A stretch of 64,000 nucleotides of DNA from positions 2,727,501-2,791,500 of the forward strand of contig NC_011146.1 in the NCBI RefSeq assembly GCF_000020725.1. Reading direction: 5' to 3'. Within the stretch, counting starts at the first letter, position 1, and each line of letters begins with the position of its first letter. A model generated the notes under the pieces. It was given only the letters and a program-made list of their open reading frames with translations, did not search any database and was not told the DNA's origin. Below, piece after piece: positions 35,970-43,938 of this stretch. This DNA comes from Citrifermentans bemidjiense Bem. Lineage in GTDB: Bacteria > Desulfobacterota > Desulfuromonadia > Geobacterales > Geobacteraceae. The position numbers and the translations under genes are program-made.

Positions 35970-37079
35970 ATGACCATAAGGATTGTGCTGGCGGACGACT
36001 CGGCTTTGGTGCGCCAGATCCTGAAGGACATACTGCAGGGGGAGGAGGATATCCAGCTGGCCGGCGAGGCCTGCGACGGCAAGGAGGCGTGCGAGCTGAC
36101 CTTCCGGCTCAAGCCCGACCTGGTGCTCATGGACATCCGCATGCCGGTCATGGACGGCCTTGAGGCGATCGAGGAGATCATGGCGCAGGCCCCGACCCCG
36201 GTACTGGTCCTTTCCGGCGCGGTGGAGGCAAGCGAGGTGGACCGTGCCTTCACCGCCATCAAGCGCGGCGCGCTCGACGTGATGGAAAAGCCGGAACTGG
36301 GGAGCGCAGAAGCGCTGGAGGAGTTCAGCTGCCACCTGCTGCAGAAAGTGCGGCTTTTGGCGCGCATCAGGGTCATCAGGCACCCGCGCCGCAAGCTGAG
36401 GCTCCCCGTCTCCCTGGAAGTCCCCTCTTTAGGGCCGGGTCACGACATCCTGGCGATCGGGGCCTCGACCGGCGGACCGAAGGCCGTGATGACCCTTTTG
36501 AAGAGCCTCCCCGCCGGTTTTCCGGCAACCGTCTTCGTGGTGCAGCATATAGCAGCGGGCTTCGCCCCGGGCTTCGCCTCATGGCTCAACCGCGAATGCG
36601 CCCTGCCGGTCAAGATCGCCGTGGACGGCGGGAGATATCTCCCGGGCGAGGCGGTCATCGCGCCGGACGGCAGGCACATGACGCTTTGCGACGGGAAGAT
36701 CAGGCTCGACAGCGACCCCGCGGTCAACTGCTGCCGGCCTTCCATCGACGTCTTCTTCAATTCCCTGGCCCGGGCGCGCTGCGACCGTGTGGTAAGCATC
36801 CTCTTGACCGGGATGGGGCGCGACGGCGCCCTCGGGATGCTCCGGATCAAGGAAGCCGGAGGCACCACCATCGTGCAGGACGAGCCGAGCTGCGCCGTTT
36901 TCGGTATGCCGAAAGCTGCCATCTCCCTTCACGCAGTGGACCAGGTGCTCCCCCTGGATCTCATGCCGGGGGCGATCGCGAAGCTTTTCGGCGTTGCGGC
37001 CGGCAACGAAGCACCACGACCAACAACCTCAGTGCAGATAAAGGAGGCAACTTGTGGCAAAAACGATACTGATCATTGA
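35970..37079 (+). CDS. cheB: CheB protein-glutamate methylesterase
   Basis: A 369-residue response-regulator methylesterase that reverses CheR methylation and can deamidate receptors. Receiver 1-122 has phospho-Asp55 (LMDIRMP). The catalytic domain (about 158-355) shows the Ser-His-Asp triad positions: GASTGGP (Ser166), VQHIAAGF (His193) and TGMGRDG. Its last 26 bases overlap the start of the following receiver gene, so translation is coupled. Confidence 0.95.
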   Translation: MTIRIVLADDSALVRQILKDILQGEEDIQLAGEACDGKEACELTFRLKPDLVLMDIRMPVMDGLEAIEEIMAQAPTPVLVLSGAVEASEVDRAFTAIKRGALDVMEKPELGSAEALEEFSCHLLQKVRLLARIRVIRHPRRKLRLPVSLEVPSLGPGHDILAIGASTGGPKAVMTLLKSLPAGFPATVFVVQHIAAGFAPGFASWLNRECALPVKIAVDGGRYLPGEAVIAPDGRHMTLCDGKIRLDSDPAVNCCRPSIDVFFNSLARARCDRVVSILLTGMGRDGALGMLRIKEAGGTTIVQDEPSCAVFGMPKAAISLHAVDQVLPLDLMPGAIAKLFGVAAGNEAPRPTTSVQIKEATCGKNDTDH

Positions 37080-37425
37080 CGACAGCGAGGTGGTCCTGAC
37101 CATGGCCATGGACGCGCTGGTTCAGGCAGGATACGAGGTGCTCACCGCCACCAACGGCATCGAAGCGAACCGCTTCATCTTCTCGAAAAAGAGGCCGGAC
37201 CTGATCATCATGGACATCATGATGCCGATGCTGGACGGCAACAAAAAGGCGAAGCTGCTCAAGGAGAACGAGGTAAGCAAGGACATCCCGATCCTGCTTC
37301 TTTCTTCCAAAAGCGAAAACGAGATGCGCGAGTTGGCGGCCGAGGCTGGGGCGAACGGCTACATCCTCAAGCCTTTCAGCGCAGAAGAGCTTACCGCGAA
37401 GGTGAAGAAGTCCCTGGAAGGGTGA
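37054..37425 (+). CDS. Single-domain response regulator (CheY-like)
   Basis: A 123-residue receiver with DD near 9-10, phospho-Asp54 (IIMDIMMP), the switch Ser (LLLSSK) and KPF. Starts at a GTG overlapping the cheB end, with AAGGAGG upstream. It ends the chemosensory operon. With no output domain it is either a diffusible CheY-type signal or a phosphate sink for the CheA above. Confidence 0.92.
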   Translation: MAKTILIIDDSEVVLTMAMDALVQAGYEVLTATNGIEANRFIFSKKRPDLIIMDIMMPMLDGNKKAKLLKENEVSKDIPILLLSSKSENEMRELAAEAGANGYILKPFSAEELTAKVKKSLEG

Positions 37426-37687
37426 TCGTGCCGGGTGCCGCTGCACCACGATTGTAAAAAAACGAACAGTGAATTTTTTTACAGTTAGCGGAAAACCGCC
37501 GTGGTTTAGCGCACTTTTGCCCACCCCCTCCTGGAACTGTAAAATTTTTCACACCAAGCCCCGCAAAACGAGCTGCAGCGCCAGCTCCCAATCGGTTGAA
37601 AACGCGTCACTTTTCCCCTGGCCTTTTTGGCATGCATATTGGAAAGCAATGTTTAAGCTGAGCCAATATCGAGCACCGGGGGACACC
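37426..37687. other. Intergenic region with long imperfect inverted repeat
   Basis: Arms GTGAATTTTTTTACAGTT (37469-37486) and AACTGTAAAATTTTTCAC (37535-37552) match at 15 of 18 positions, separated by 48 G/C-rich bases. No gene seen. Confidence 0.55.
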
Positions 37688-37987
37688 ATGGATCACCAGT
37701 ACAGCATCATCAATCAATGCCTGCAGTTGCTGAAGCAAAGCGACATGCCGACCATAAAGAAGCTGCGCGTGGAGATACAGCTCATTCAGATGAAGCGGCT
37801 GCTTCTGAACGACAGCCTCACCAGCGACCTGACGCACAACAGTTGCGGGGACGACGTTTTCGAGGGGCTCTTGAACCAGATGCGCAGGATATGCTGCGGG
37901 AGGTACGAGGGAGAAGCGTTAACCGACCTGATGGAGCGCATCGGCGGCATGCTGACCGTCCTGGGCGGAAACCATGCCGCGCACTGA
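37688..37987 (+). CDS. Small helical protein of unknown function
   Basis: A 99-residue, probably all-helical cytoplasmic protein (YSIINQCLQLLKQSDMPTI, then KKLRVEIQLIQMKRLLLNDS) with four Cys, including ICCGRY. No family recognised. I start at the ATG at 37688; a longer frame would run through the inverted repeat. Its 3' end overlaps the tail of the opposite-strand kinase gene by 69 bases, which is unusual and lowers confidence in one of the two ends. Confidence 0.55.
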   Translation: MDHQYSIINQCLQLLKQSDMPTIKKLRVEIQLIQMKRLLLNDSLTSDLTHNSCGDDVFEGLLNQMRRICCGRYEGEALTDLMERIGGMLTVLGGNHAAH

Positions 37988-39570
37988 GGCAGCATGCGCG
38001 GTCGGGAGCACCACGCGGGCCATGGTCCCCTTCCCCGGAGCAGAGGTAAGCTGCAACCGGCCGCCGTGTTCGACGACGATGTATTGCGAGATGTAGAGCC
38101 CCAGGCCGCTCCCCCCCCGGTCCAGCTTGGTCGAGTAGAAAGGTTCGAATAGGCGCTCCATGGTTTCCGGCTTGATGCCGACACCGTTGTCACTGACTTC
38201 CACCACCACCTCGCCGTTATCGGCATCATGGCGGGTGGTCAGATGCACCTCCCCCTCCCCGTCGTCAAGCGCCTGCATGGCGTTCAGGATCAGGTTGATG
38301 AGCACCTGCTCGATCTGCGACTGGCTTCCGGGAATCACCGGGATCCCGGTGCCAAGGGAGGTCTTCAACTGCACGTCCTTCTTGATCTGGCAGGCGAGCA
38401 CCGACAAGGCCGCAGACACCGCGGCGTTCAGCTCCAGTTTCTGGTGCAGATGTGCGTCGCCCCCCACCCCGTAGTCCCTGAGCCCCTGCACCACCCGCGC
38501 GATCCTCTCCGAATTCTCCACGATCTTTCCGGCGTTGTCAGTCATCGCGTGGCGCGCCTTCTCGAAGGGGACTCCTCCCAGGTAAAAATCCCCCTCCTCC
38601 TCACGGACGCGGTCTAAAAGCGGCACCGCATCGCTCCACACCTTCCCGATCATGTAACCGGAGAAGCGGATCGAGGCGTTGGGGTTGTTGATCTCATGGG
38701 CCATGCTGGAGAGAAGCAACCCCAGCGAGGTCATCTTGTTGGTCTGGATCAGCCGTGCCATGACCAGTTTTTTCTCTTCCTGCACCTCGAGCTTCATCGC
38801 CTTCAGGAGCTCTTCCTGCAAGGCGAGGTTCTCAAGCTCGCGCAGCTCTAAGGAGGCGGCCATGGCGTTGATGGCGTTGGCGGCGCGCGCCAGTTCGTCG
38901 TCCCCTTCCAGGTCGACCCGCGCCGAAAGTTTGCCCGAACCTATCTCCTCGATCCCCCCATCAGCATGTTGAAGGATGAGGTGACCCGCTTGAGCACCTG
39001 GTAGCTGAGAAGCGAAACGGCCACCCAGAAAAGCGTCCCGATGGCAAGCGAGGCGGCGACGAGGTTCACCAGCCGCTCCCGCACCGCCGACATGTCGAGC
39101 AGCAGGTGCACCCTGCCGATCACCCGCTGCTTGTCGGTCTCCTGGTGGCCAAGGAGCACCGATTCAGGCGACAGCACCGAGCTGGGAGAGGTGATTTCCA
39201 CCTCCATCTTGACAGTCTCCCCCTGAGGAATCTCCACCTTGCGCGCCTCGGCCGCCACCCTTCCCTGCTGGTCGATGATGAGGACCGAAACCACGGAGGA
39301 TTGGCGCGAGGTGCCCTCGGCCAGCGCGGAAAGAGCCTCACGGTTTTCGGCGAAGAGCGGCAGGCGGGCGTTTTGCGAGAGGATGGTGGCAAGGAGCCTC
39401 CCCTCGCGCTCAAGCGTGCTGCGGTAGGCATTGATCTCGGTCAGAACGTAAAAGGTGACGAAGGCCGCCGTCAAAAGCGCAATGGTCCCGGTGAAGATCA
39501 AGTAGAGGCGGACCCGGAAACTCTTGGTGAAGGGGGAGAGCCGGAATTTCCTTTTCACTCTTTTCTTCAT
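37919..39570 (-). pseudogene. Sensor histidine kinase split by a frameshift
   Basis: Two adjacent minus-strand frames form one kinase. The first (39570-38941) has TM1, a periplasmic domain, TM2 and the start of HAMP, then ends MLMGGSRR-stop. The second (from 38863) has the rest: HAMP end, MTSLGLLLSSMAHEINNPNA (H-box), NLILNAMQAL (N), SDNGVGIKPE (G1) and GGSGLGLYIS (G2). Adding one G to the six-G run (38954-38959) restores a continuous HAMP reading GGIEEIGSGKLSARVDLEGD. Cause could be mutation, sequencing error in a homopolymer or slippage. It overlaps the binding-protein gene by four bases and is downstream of it. No receiver is adjacent; the sigma-54 regulator at 43932 is a candidate partner. 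Confidence 0.85.
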
Positions 39571-40418
39571 CGGCCGGTCACGCTGGAGAGCTTCAGTTGG
39601 CGCACCACACCGTCGTTGGACTTAGTGATCGCCCGGCGCGGGTGCTCGGGCGGGATCTCCTCGACCGGCTTCCCCTCCAGAACGCTCTGAGCCATTTCCC
39701 CCAGCTGTCTGCCGATGTCGAAACGGTCGATGGTGAGCGCCACCGCTCCCCCCATGGTGAGGTAGACGTCGGCGAAGGTCACCACCGGCACCCGCTCCCC
39801 CTGCGAGAAGAGGAAGTAGGCTTCAGTAGCGCCCGGTGAGACAGCCGTAGCGTCCGGGAGCATCCAGAGCGCGTCCACCTTCCCCCGCAACGACTGCAGC
39901 ATCCTCGGGGTCTCCTTGGCCGCGCGCACCTCGCGCAGCACGAGATCGACCCGGGTGCGGGCTGCCAACGCCTGGGCGCGCTTCAGGTACGCACCGCTGC
40001 GGGAAGGGTCGTAAACCACACCCACCTTCTGGGTACCCAACGCCTCGAAGACGGAGAGGTACCGGGACGGGTCGAGCAGCATGCTGACGCCGGTGGACCA
40101 TCTGCGCGGCTTGGGATTCAAGGCCATCATGTACAAAACCGGCGTGCTGTTCTGCTTCTGGGCGAGAGCGAGGGCGCGGTCGCCTACCGCTACGATCAGC
40201 TTGGGGTGTTCCTCGCGCGTGATGCGGGTCACGTCGGCCTCGGCATATTCAGAGAGGACCACCCTTCTCATGCTGGCACGGCACTCGCGCTTGAAGCCGT
40301 TCACGGCCTCTTCGTACCCCTTCTCGTGCAGGGACTGCAACACCAGTACGTCGTAGCCAAATGCGGGAAGCGGGATCAACAACAGCAAGGCGAGCAAGAG
40401 GAATCTCAGAAATTGCAT
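39567..40418 (-). CDS. ABC-type substrate-binding protein (PF04392-like)
   Basis: A 283-residue exported protein: signal peptide LRFLLLALLLLIPLPAFG, then two alpha/beta lobes with VLVLQSLHEKGYEEAVNGF, LIVAVGDRALALA, VGVVYDPSRSGAYLKRAQALA and FADVYLTMGGAVALTIDRFDIG. These match the ABC substrate-binding family related to TrpX-type proteins. No ABC permease or ATPase is present. It overlaps the TonB receptor gene (13 bases) and the kinase gene (4 bases), so it probably feeds the kinase as a ligand sensor. Ligand unknown. Confidence 0.82.
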   Translation of the reverse strand: MQFLRFLLLALLLLIPLPAFGYDVLVLQSLHEKGYEEAVNGFKRECRASMRRVVLSEYAEADVTRITREEHPKLIVAVGDRALALAQKQNSTPVLYMMALNPKPRRWSTGVSMLLDPSRYLSVFEALGTQKVGVVYDPSRSGAYLKRAQALAARTRVDLVLREVRAAKETPRMLQSLRGKVDALWMLPDATAVSPGATEAYFLFSQGERVPVVTFADVYLTMGGAVALTIDRFDIGRQLGEMAQSVLEGKPVEEIPPEHPRRAITKSNDGVVRQLKLSSVTGR

Positions 40419-42253
40419 CTTACCCCCAGCTCTATCCAGCGCCCGGGATTCTGGTATACGCGGTACACATACTGGTGTCCGTTCAACAGGTTGCGAACCG
40501 AAACAAACGGCTCAAGGGAAACCTTCTCCCCGTAATGCATTTCCTTTCTTAGGTGCAGGTCCCATATGACGTCGCTGTATCTACCTCCTTGCCTAGCCTC
40601 GTTCCAGTCCACGTAGTGCCCGGTGAGTTCTCCGCGAAAGTGGCTGGGGTCCTGGTATCTGAGCCCGATGTTGACGGTGTGCTTGGGCACCCCCTTGATG
40701 ACCGGGCCATTGACGCCCAGGGTGGCGCCGATGAAGGTGTACCCAACCGAAAGGGAGGTGTTGTACAGAGGAAGGGTCTTCGCCTCAAGTTCTACACCCT
40801 GCTTCAGCTGCCGCTCCTTAGTAATGCCGGTCGCAGTCGGCGCGATGACATCCCAGGTGTCGTTTCTGAACAGGGTTCCCTTGACCCAGAGGTAGGGAAG
40901 GTCGCCGGACTCGAAGCCGAACTGCGAGGTCCAGACCTTTTCCGTGGAGTCCGAGCGGTTAAGCGAGGTGAGGCTGTATCCCGTGGCGGTGTAGCCGCGA
41001 AGAATGCTGTTGTCGGTGAGCGCGTAGGTAACGCCGAAGCTTGGGCTGAAGTGGTCGCCTCCTGAGCCCGTCCTGTCAAAGCGCGCACTGGGGGTGACGG
41101 CAAAGCGGCCGAGCGTCAGCGTGTCGCTCAGGTAGACGCCGAACCGATCGGCGTCTCGGTTCAGGATGTCGGCCCTGATCTGTGAGCTGCTCACCTGCGC
41201 CGCCACGTGCTCGTAATCGACCCCGGCCACCACCCTCTGCAACTCGTCCAGCCACGAGAGCTTGAAGCCCCCTCCTACCCTGGACTCGTCCAGGGCAACG
41301 GTTAATGTCTTGGAAACGCCCTGCAGGTCCGTCCGGCGAAAAAGGGTTCCCTCAGTTTCCGAAGCTACCGCCGCAGCTTCGAGACGCAGGTGGTCGGTCA
41401 GCTGATAGCTGGCGGCCAAGGTGCTGATCAGATACCGCGTGTTCTGGCTGGTGGAGACGGGACCGTCCTGGTACATGCCGTTGAAGCCCTGGCTAAGCCA
41501 GGTGGTCAAGGCGAGAGAGCCGCCGTTTGGGAGGTCGTACAGCAACTTGCCGTAGAAGTTGTCCTTGTCGACCCCGTTGTTGGCAAGAAGGCCGTCCGAC
41601 CGCAGCTTCCCGCCGGACAGGTAGTAGCCGAAACTGTCCACCGTGCCGCTCAACTCCCCCCGCAGGTCCGCGGTGTCCCGTTTGCCGTACGACCCGGACG
41701 CCATGCCGCCGATGGCACGCTCTTGATCCGGGGACTTGGTCATGACGTTGATCACCCCGCCCAAGGCGTTGCCCCATGCAGACGACGCGGCTCCCTTCAC
41801 TATTTCCACCCTCTCGATCATCTGCACCGGGACTGCGGCGATGTCTGGGTAATTCTCCGAGAGCGTATTGAGGGGGACGTTGTCTATCAATACCAGCACG
41901 TGGTTGAAGTTGGCCCCCTGCAGCTTGAAGTTGGTGGAGGCCCCCGGCGTGCGGATCATCTCCACCTGTACCCCGGCTACGGCATAGAGTATGTCCGCCA
42001 GGGTGTGGGCGTTAAGCGCCAATATGTCCTCGGAAGTCACCACGGTTATGTTCTCGGCGGTCTGGGAGGCCGGCCTTGGGGACCTGCTCCCCGACACTAT
42101 CTCGGCCTCGTCGCCATTGTAGAGTTCCAAAGAACGAAGCTCTTCGTCCCCCCTCGCCTGAGAGACGGCAATGATCAAAAACAGCATCTGCACTATCAGA
42201 GGGACCTTAGCTCTGGCAAAAGCGGACTGAACAATGGCAATGGCTTTTTGCAA
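40406..42253 (-). CDS. TonB-dependent outer-membrane receptor
   Basis: A 615-residue outer-membrane barrel with signal peptide, plug domain (about 50-160: ITVVTSEDILALNAHTLADI and VLVLIDNVPLNTL) and a 22-strand-type barrel ending in Phe (ELGVRCNF). SAWGNALGGVINVMTK is the conserved plug end. Substrates of the family include siderophores, cobalamin and peptides. The first gene of an operon with the binding protein and kinase, and divergent from the geopeptide gene, 121 bases away. I see no Fur box or cobalamin riboswitch. Confidence 0.92.
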   Translation of the reverse strand: MQKAIAIVQSAFARAKVPLIVQMLFLIIAVSQARGDEELRSLELYNGDEAEIVSGSRSPRPASQTAENITVVTSEDILALNAHTLADILYAVAGVQVEMIRTPGASTNFKLQGANFNHVLVLIDNVPLNTLSENYPDIAAVPVQMIERVEIVKGAASSAWGNALGGVINVMTKSPDQERAIGGMASGSYGKRDTADLRGELSGTVDSFGYYLSGGKLRSDGLLANNGVDKDNFYGKLLYDLPNGGSLALTTWLSQGFNGMYQDGPVSTSQNTRYLISTLAASYQLTDHLRLEAAAVASETEGTLFRRTDLQGVSKTLTVALDESRVGGGFKLSWLDELQRVVAGVDYEHVAAQVSSSQIRADILNRDADRFGVYLSDTLTLGRFAVTPSARFDRTGSGGDHFSPSFGVTYALTDNSILRGYTATGYSLTSLNRSDSTEKVWTSQFGFESGDLPYLWVKGTLFRNDTWDVIAPTATGITKERQLKQGVELEAKTLPLYNTSLSVGYTFIGATLGVNGPVIKGVPKHTVNIGLRYQDPSHFRGELTGHYVDWNEARQGGRYSDVIWDLHLRKEMHYGEKVSLEPFVSVRNLLNGHQYVYRVYQNPGRWIELGVRCNF

Positions 42254-42374
42254 TTCCCCTCCAACCTTAAAAAAATAAAATATATTATTGCAAACTGATT
42301 AAAGGCGTGTTAACTTACCATAACCTATCGAGCAAGGACAAGATTTTTGACATTAAAAAATGGAGGGTTCGGAG

Positions 42375-42494
42375 ATGGCCAAAAAAAATGTCTCATTCGA
42401 GATTATTGACGAGGGAATTGCCGACAAAGAAAGCACCGATTTGTTTAGCTGCTGCTGGACCGCTTTTCTCTACGATACCTACGATTACTTTTAA
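42375..42494 (+). CDS. Geopeptide-type RiPP precursor (39 residues)
   Basis: An ATG at 42375 with GGAGG eight bases upstream opens a 39-codon frame. Leader: MAKKNVSFEIIDEGIADKES. Core: FSCCWTAFLYDTYDYF at the C-terminus, with adjacent Cys26-Cys27 and four aromatic residues in the last seven. It lies 103 bases ahead of a radical SAM/SPASM maturase, the arrangement of the Geobacter geopeptide family. Its size, charged leader and aromatic/Cys-rich core fit a ribosomally made, modified peptide. No protease or exporter is adjacent. A hairpin separates it from the maturase gene. Confidence 0.8.
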   Translation: MAKKNVSFEIIDEGIADKESTDLFSCCWTAFLYDTYDYF

Positions 42495-42501
42495 TGCCTA
42501 T

Positions 42502-42530
42502 GGCACGCCTCCCTCTGTGGATGGCGTGCC
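42502..42530 (+). terminator. Hairpin between precursor and maturase genes (attenuator-like)
   Basis: Perfect 8-base stem GGCACGCC / GGCGTGCC with a 13-base loop, eight bases after the precursor stop, followed by TCCTTT. It may lower read-through so that peptide exceeds enzyme, or stabilise the precursor mRNA. Confidence 0.6.
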
Positions 42531-42597
42531 TCCTTTACAGCCCCGGCACACCCAGTTATGACATCGCCAGCACCCCAGATACGACCCGGAACTCGAC

Positions 42598-43938
42598 ATG
42601 GAACTATCCAGGTATTTAAAGATATATCCCGACCAGACGCGCCCAGATCACCTGCTTTTGTTCTCCACCTTCCAGCTCTCTGTTGCACGCGTTCCCCGCG
42701 CCACCCTCGATGAAGCGCTGCAAGGCCCCCCTTCTGCCGAGCGCGACGCGCTGGTGCGACTGGGGATGCTGACCCCGGACCCTGCAGCGGAGAGGGAGAG
42801 GATACGGCTTTTTTTAGATCGCGCCAATGAGCGTGCTCGCCATTTCAAGGCGATGGTGGTCTTGAACCTCGACTGCAACCTCGACTGCGGCTACTGCTAT
42901 GAAAGGGAATTCCGCGGCGGGCATTACATGTCCGACGCCACGGCGGACCTTCTGGTCGAGACGCTGCTCCGGGAAAGGATCTCCAAGGAGTGGGACGTTA
43001 CCCTATCTTTTTATGGCGGGGAGCCGTTGCTCTCCCAGGACCTGATCCGGCGAATCTCAGCGCCGCTATTGCAGGGGGCCCGCAACCACGGGGTGCGGTA
43101 TGGCTTCAACCTGGTTACCAACGGCACACTCCTGAACCGTGACACTGCGTTAGAGCTCATGCCGCTCGGGTTGCTGGGAGCGAAGTTCACCCTGGACGGT
43201 CCGCGCGAAATCCACGACGGCGAGCGTCCCTACGCTTCCGGCGCTGGGAGTTTCGACGCCATCGTGGACAACCTCTCTGAGATCTGCGAGCTCCTGCCGA
43301 TCCAGATCGGCGGAAACTTCCGGCGCGAGAACTACCGCGACTTCCCGCGCCTTCTGGACCAGCTCGCCTCTCGCGGCATCACGGGAGAAAAGCTACAACT
43401 GGTCCAGTTCACACCGGTGACGCCGAAGGCCGGTTGCTCCGAGTATGGCTCGGGATGCGCCTCGTCGAGCGAGCCGTGGCTTGTGGAGGCCCTCCTTTAC
43501 CTGAGGGAGGAGATACTTTTCAGGGGGTACAGGACCGGGAAACCTTCGGTCTCCGCCTGCATCGTCGAATTCCAGGACAACATCGTGGTCAACTGCGAGG
43601 GTCGATACTACAAGTGCCCGGCTCTCATGGGATGGGAAGGATACAGCGTGGGGAGCCTCGCCGAGGGGATTAAGGACTACCGCCAGTCGCACGGCATCGG
43701 GAACTGGCAGGCCGACGCCTGCCTGGACTGCTGCTATCTTCCCCTTTGCTTCGGAGGTTGCCGCTTCCTTACCAAACTGCACGGAAAGAGCCTCGACGAA
43801 GTGGACTGCAGGCGGAAGTTCCTCGACGCCGCGTTGGAACAGTTGCTGCTGCAGAACATGGCCTACCCGCACAACTCCGCGAAGAAGAAGCCCACCACCC
43901 CGGCCTCCCACTCCATCACTGCGTCCGCCCCCTACTGA
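42598..43938 (+). CDS. Radical SAM/SPASM maturase (geopeptide maturase type)
   Basis: A 446-residue enzyme expected to modify the peptide encoded just upstream. Radical SAM cluster CNLDCGYC (Cys93, 97, 100), then FYGGEPLL (GGE), LVTNGTLL and KFTLDGP. The C-terminal SPASM region has a Cys set in NCEGRYYKCPALMG and CLDCCYLPLCFGGCRF for auxiliary iron-sulfur clusters. The N-terminal 80 residues could hold peptide recognition. This architecture matches the geopeptide/sactipeptide-type maturases. Stop overlaps the opposite-strand sigma-54 regulator gene by seven bases. Confidence 0.9.
   Translation: MELSRYLKIYPDQTRPDHLLLFSTFQLSVARVPRATLDEALQGPPSAERDALVRLGMLTPDPAAERERIRLFLDRANERARHFKAMVVLNLDCNLDCGYCYEREFRGGHYMSDATADLLVETLLRERISKEWDVTLSFYGGEPLLSQDLIRRISAPLLQGARNHGVRYGFNLVTNGTLLNRDTALELMPLGLLGAKFTLDGPREIHDGERPYASGAGSFDAIVDNLSEICELLPIQIGGNFRRENYRDFPRLLDQLASRGITGEKLQLVQFTPVTPKAGCSEYGSGCASSSEPWLVEALLYLREEILFRGYRTGKPSVSACIVEFQDNIVVNCEGRYYKCPALMGWEGYSVGSLAEGIKDYRQSHGIGNWQADACLDCCYLPLCFGGCRFLTKLHGKSLDEVDCRRKFLDAALEQLLLQNMAYPHNSAKKKPTTPASHSITASAPY

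Noticed and set aside
37628-37644. Possible sigma-54 promoter (TGGCATGCATATTGGA) before the small helical protein gene
   Set aside because: The invariant GC of the -12 element reads GG, and the -24 element also deviates; too weak to list.
42254-42374. Sigma-54 site controlling the geopeptide or TonB receptor
   Set aside because: I looked on both strands for GG-N10-GC with consensus flanks. The TTGCA matches lack a correctly spaced GG.
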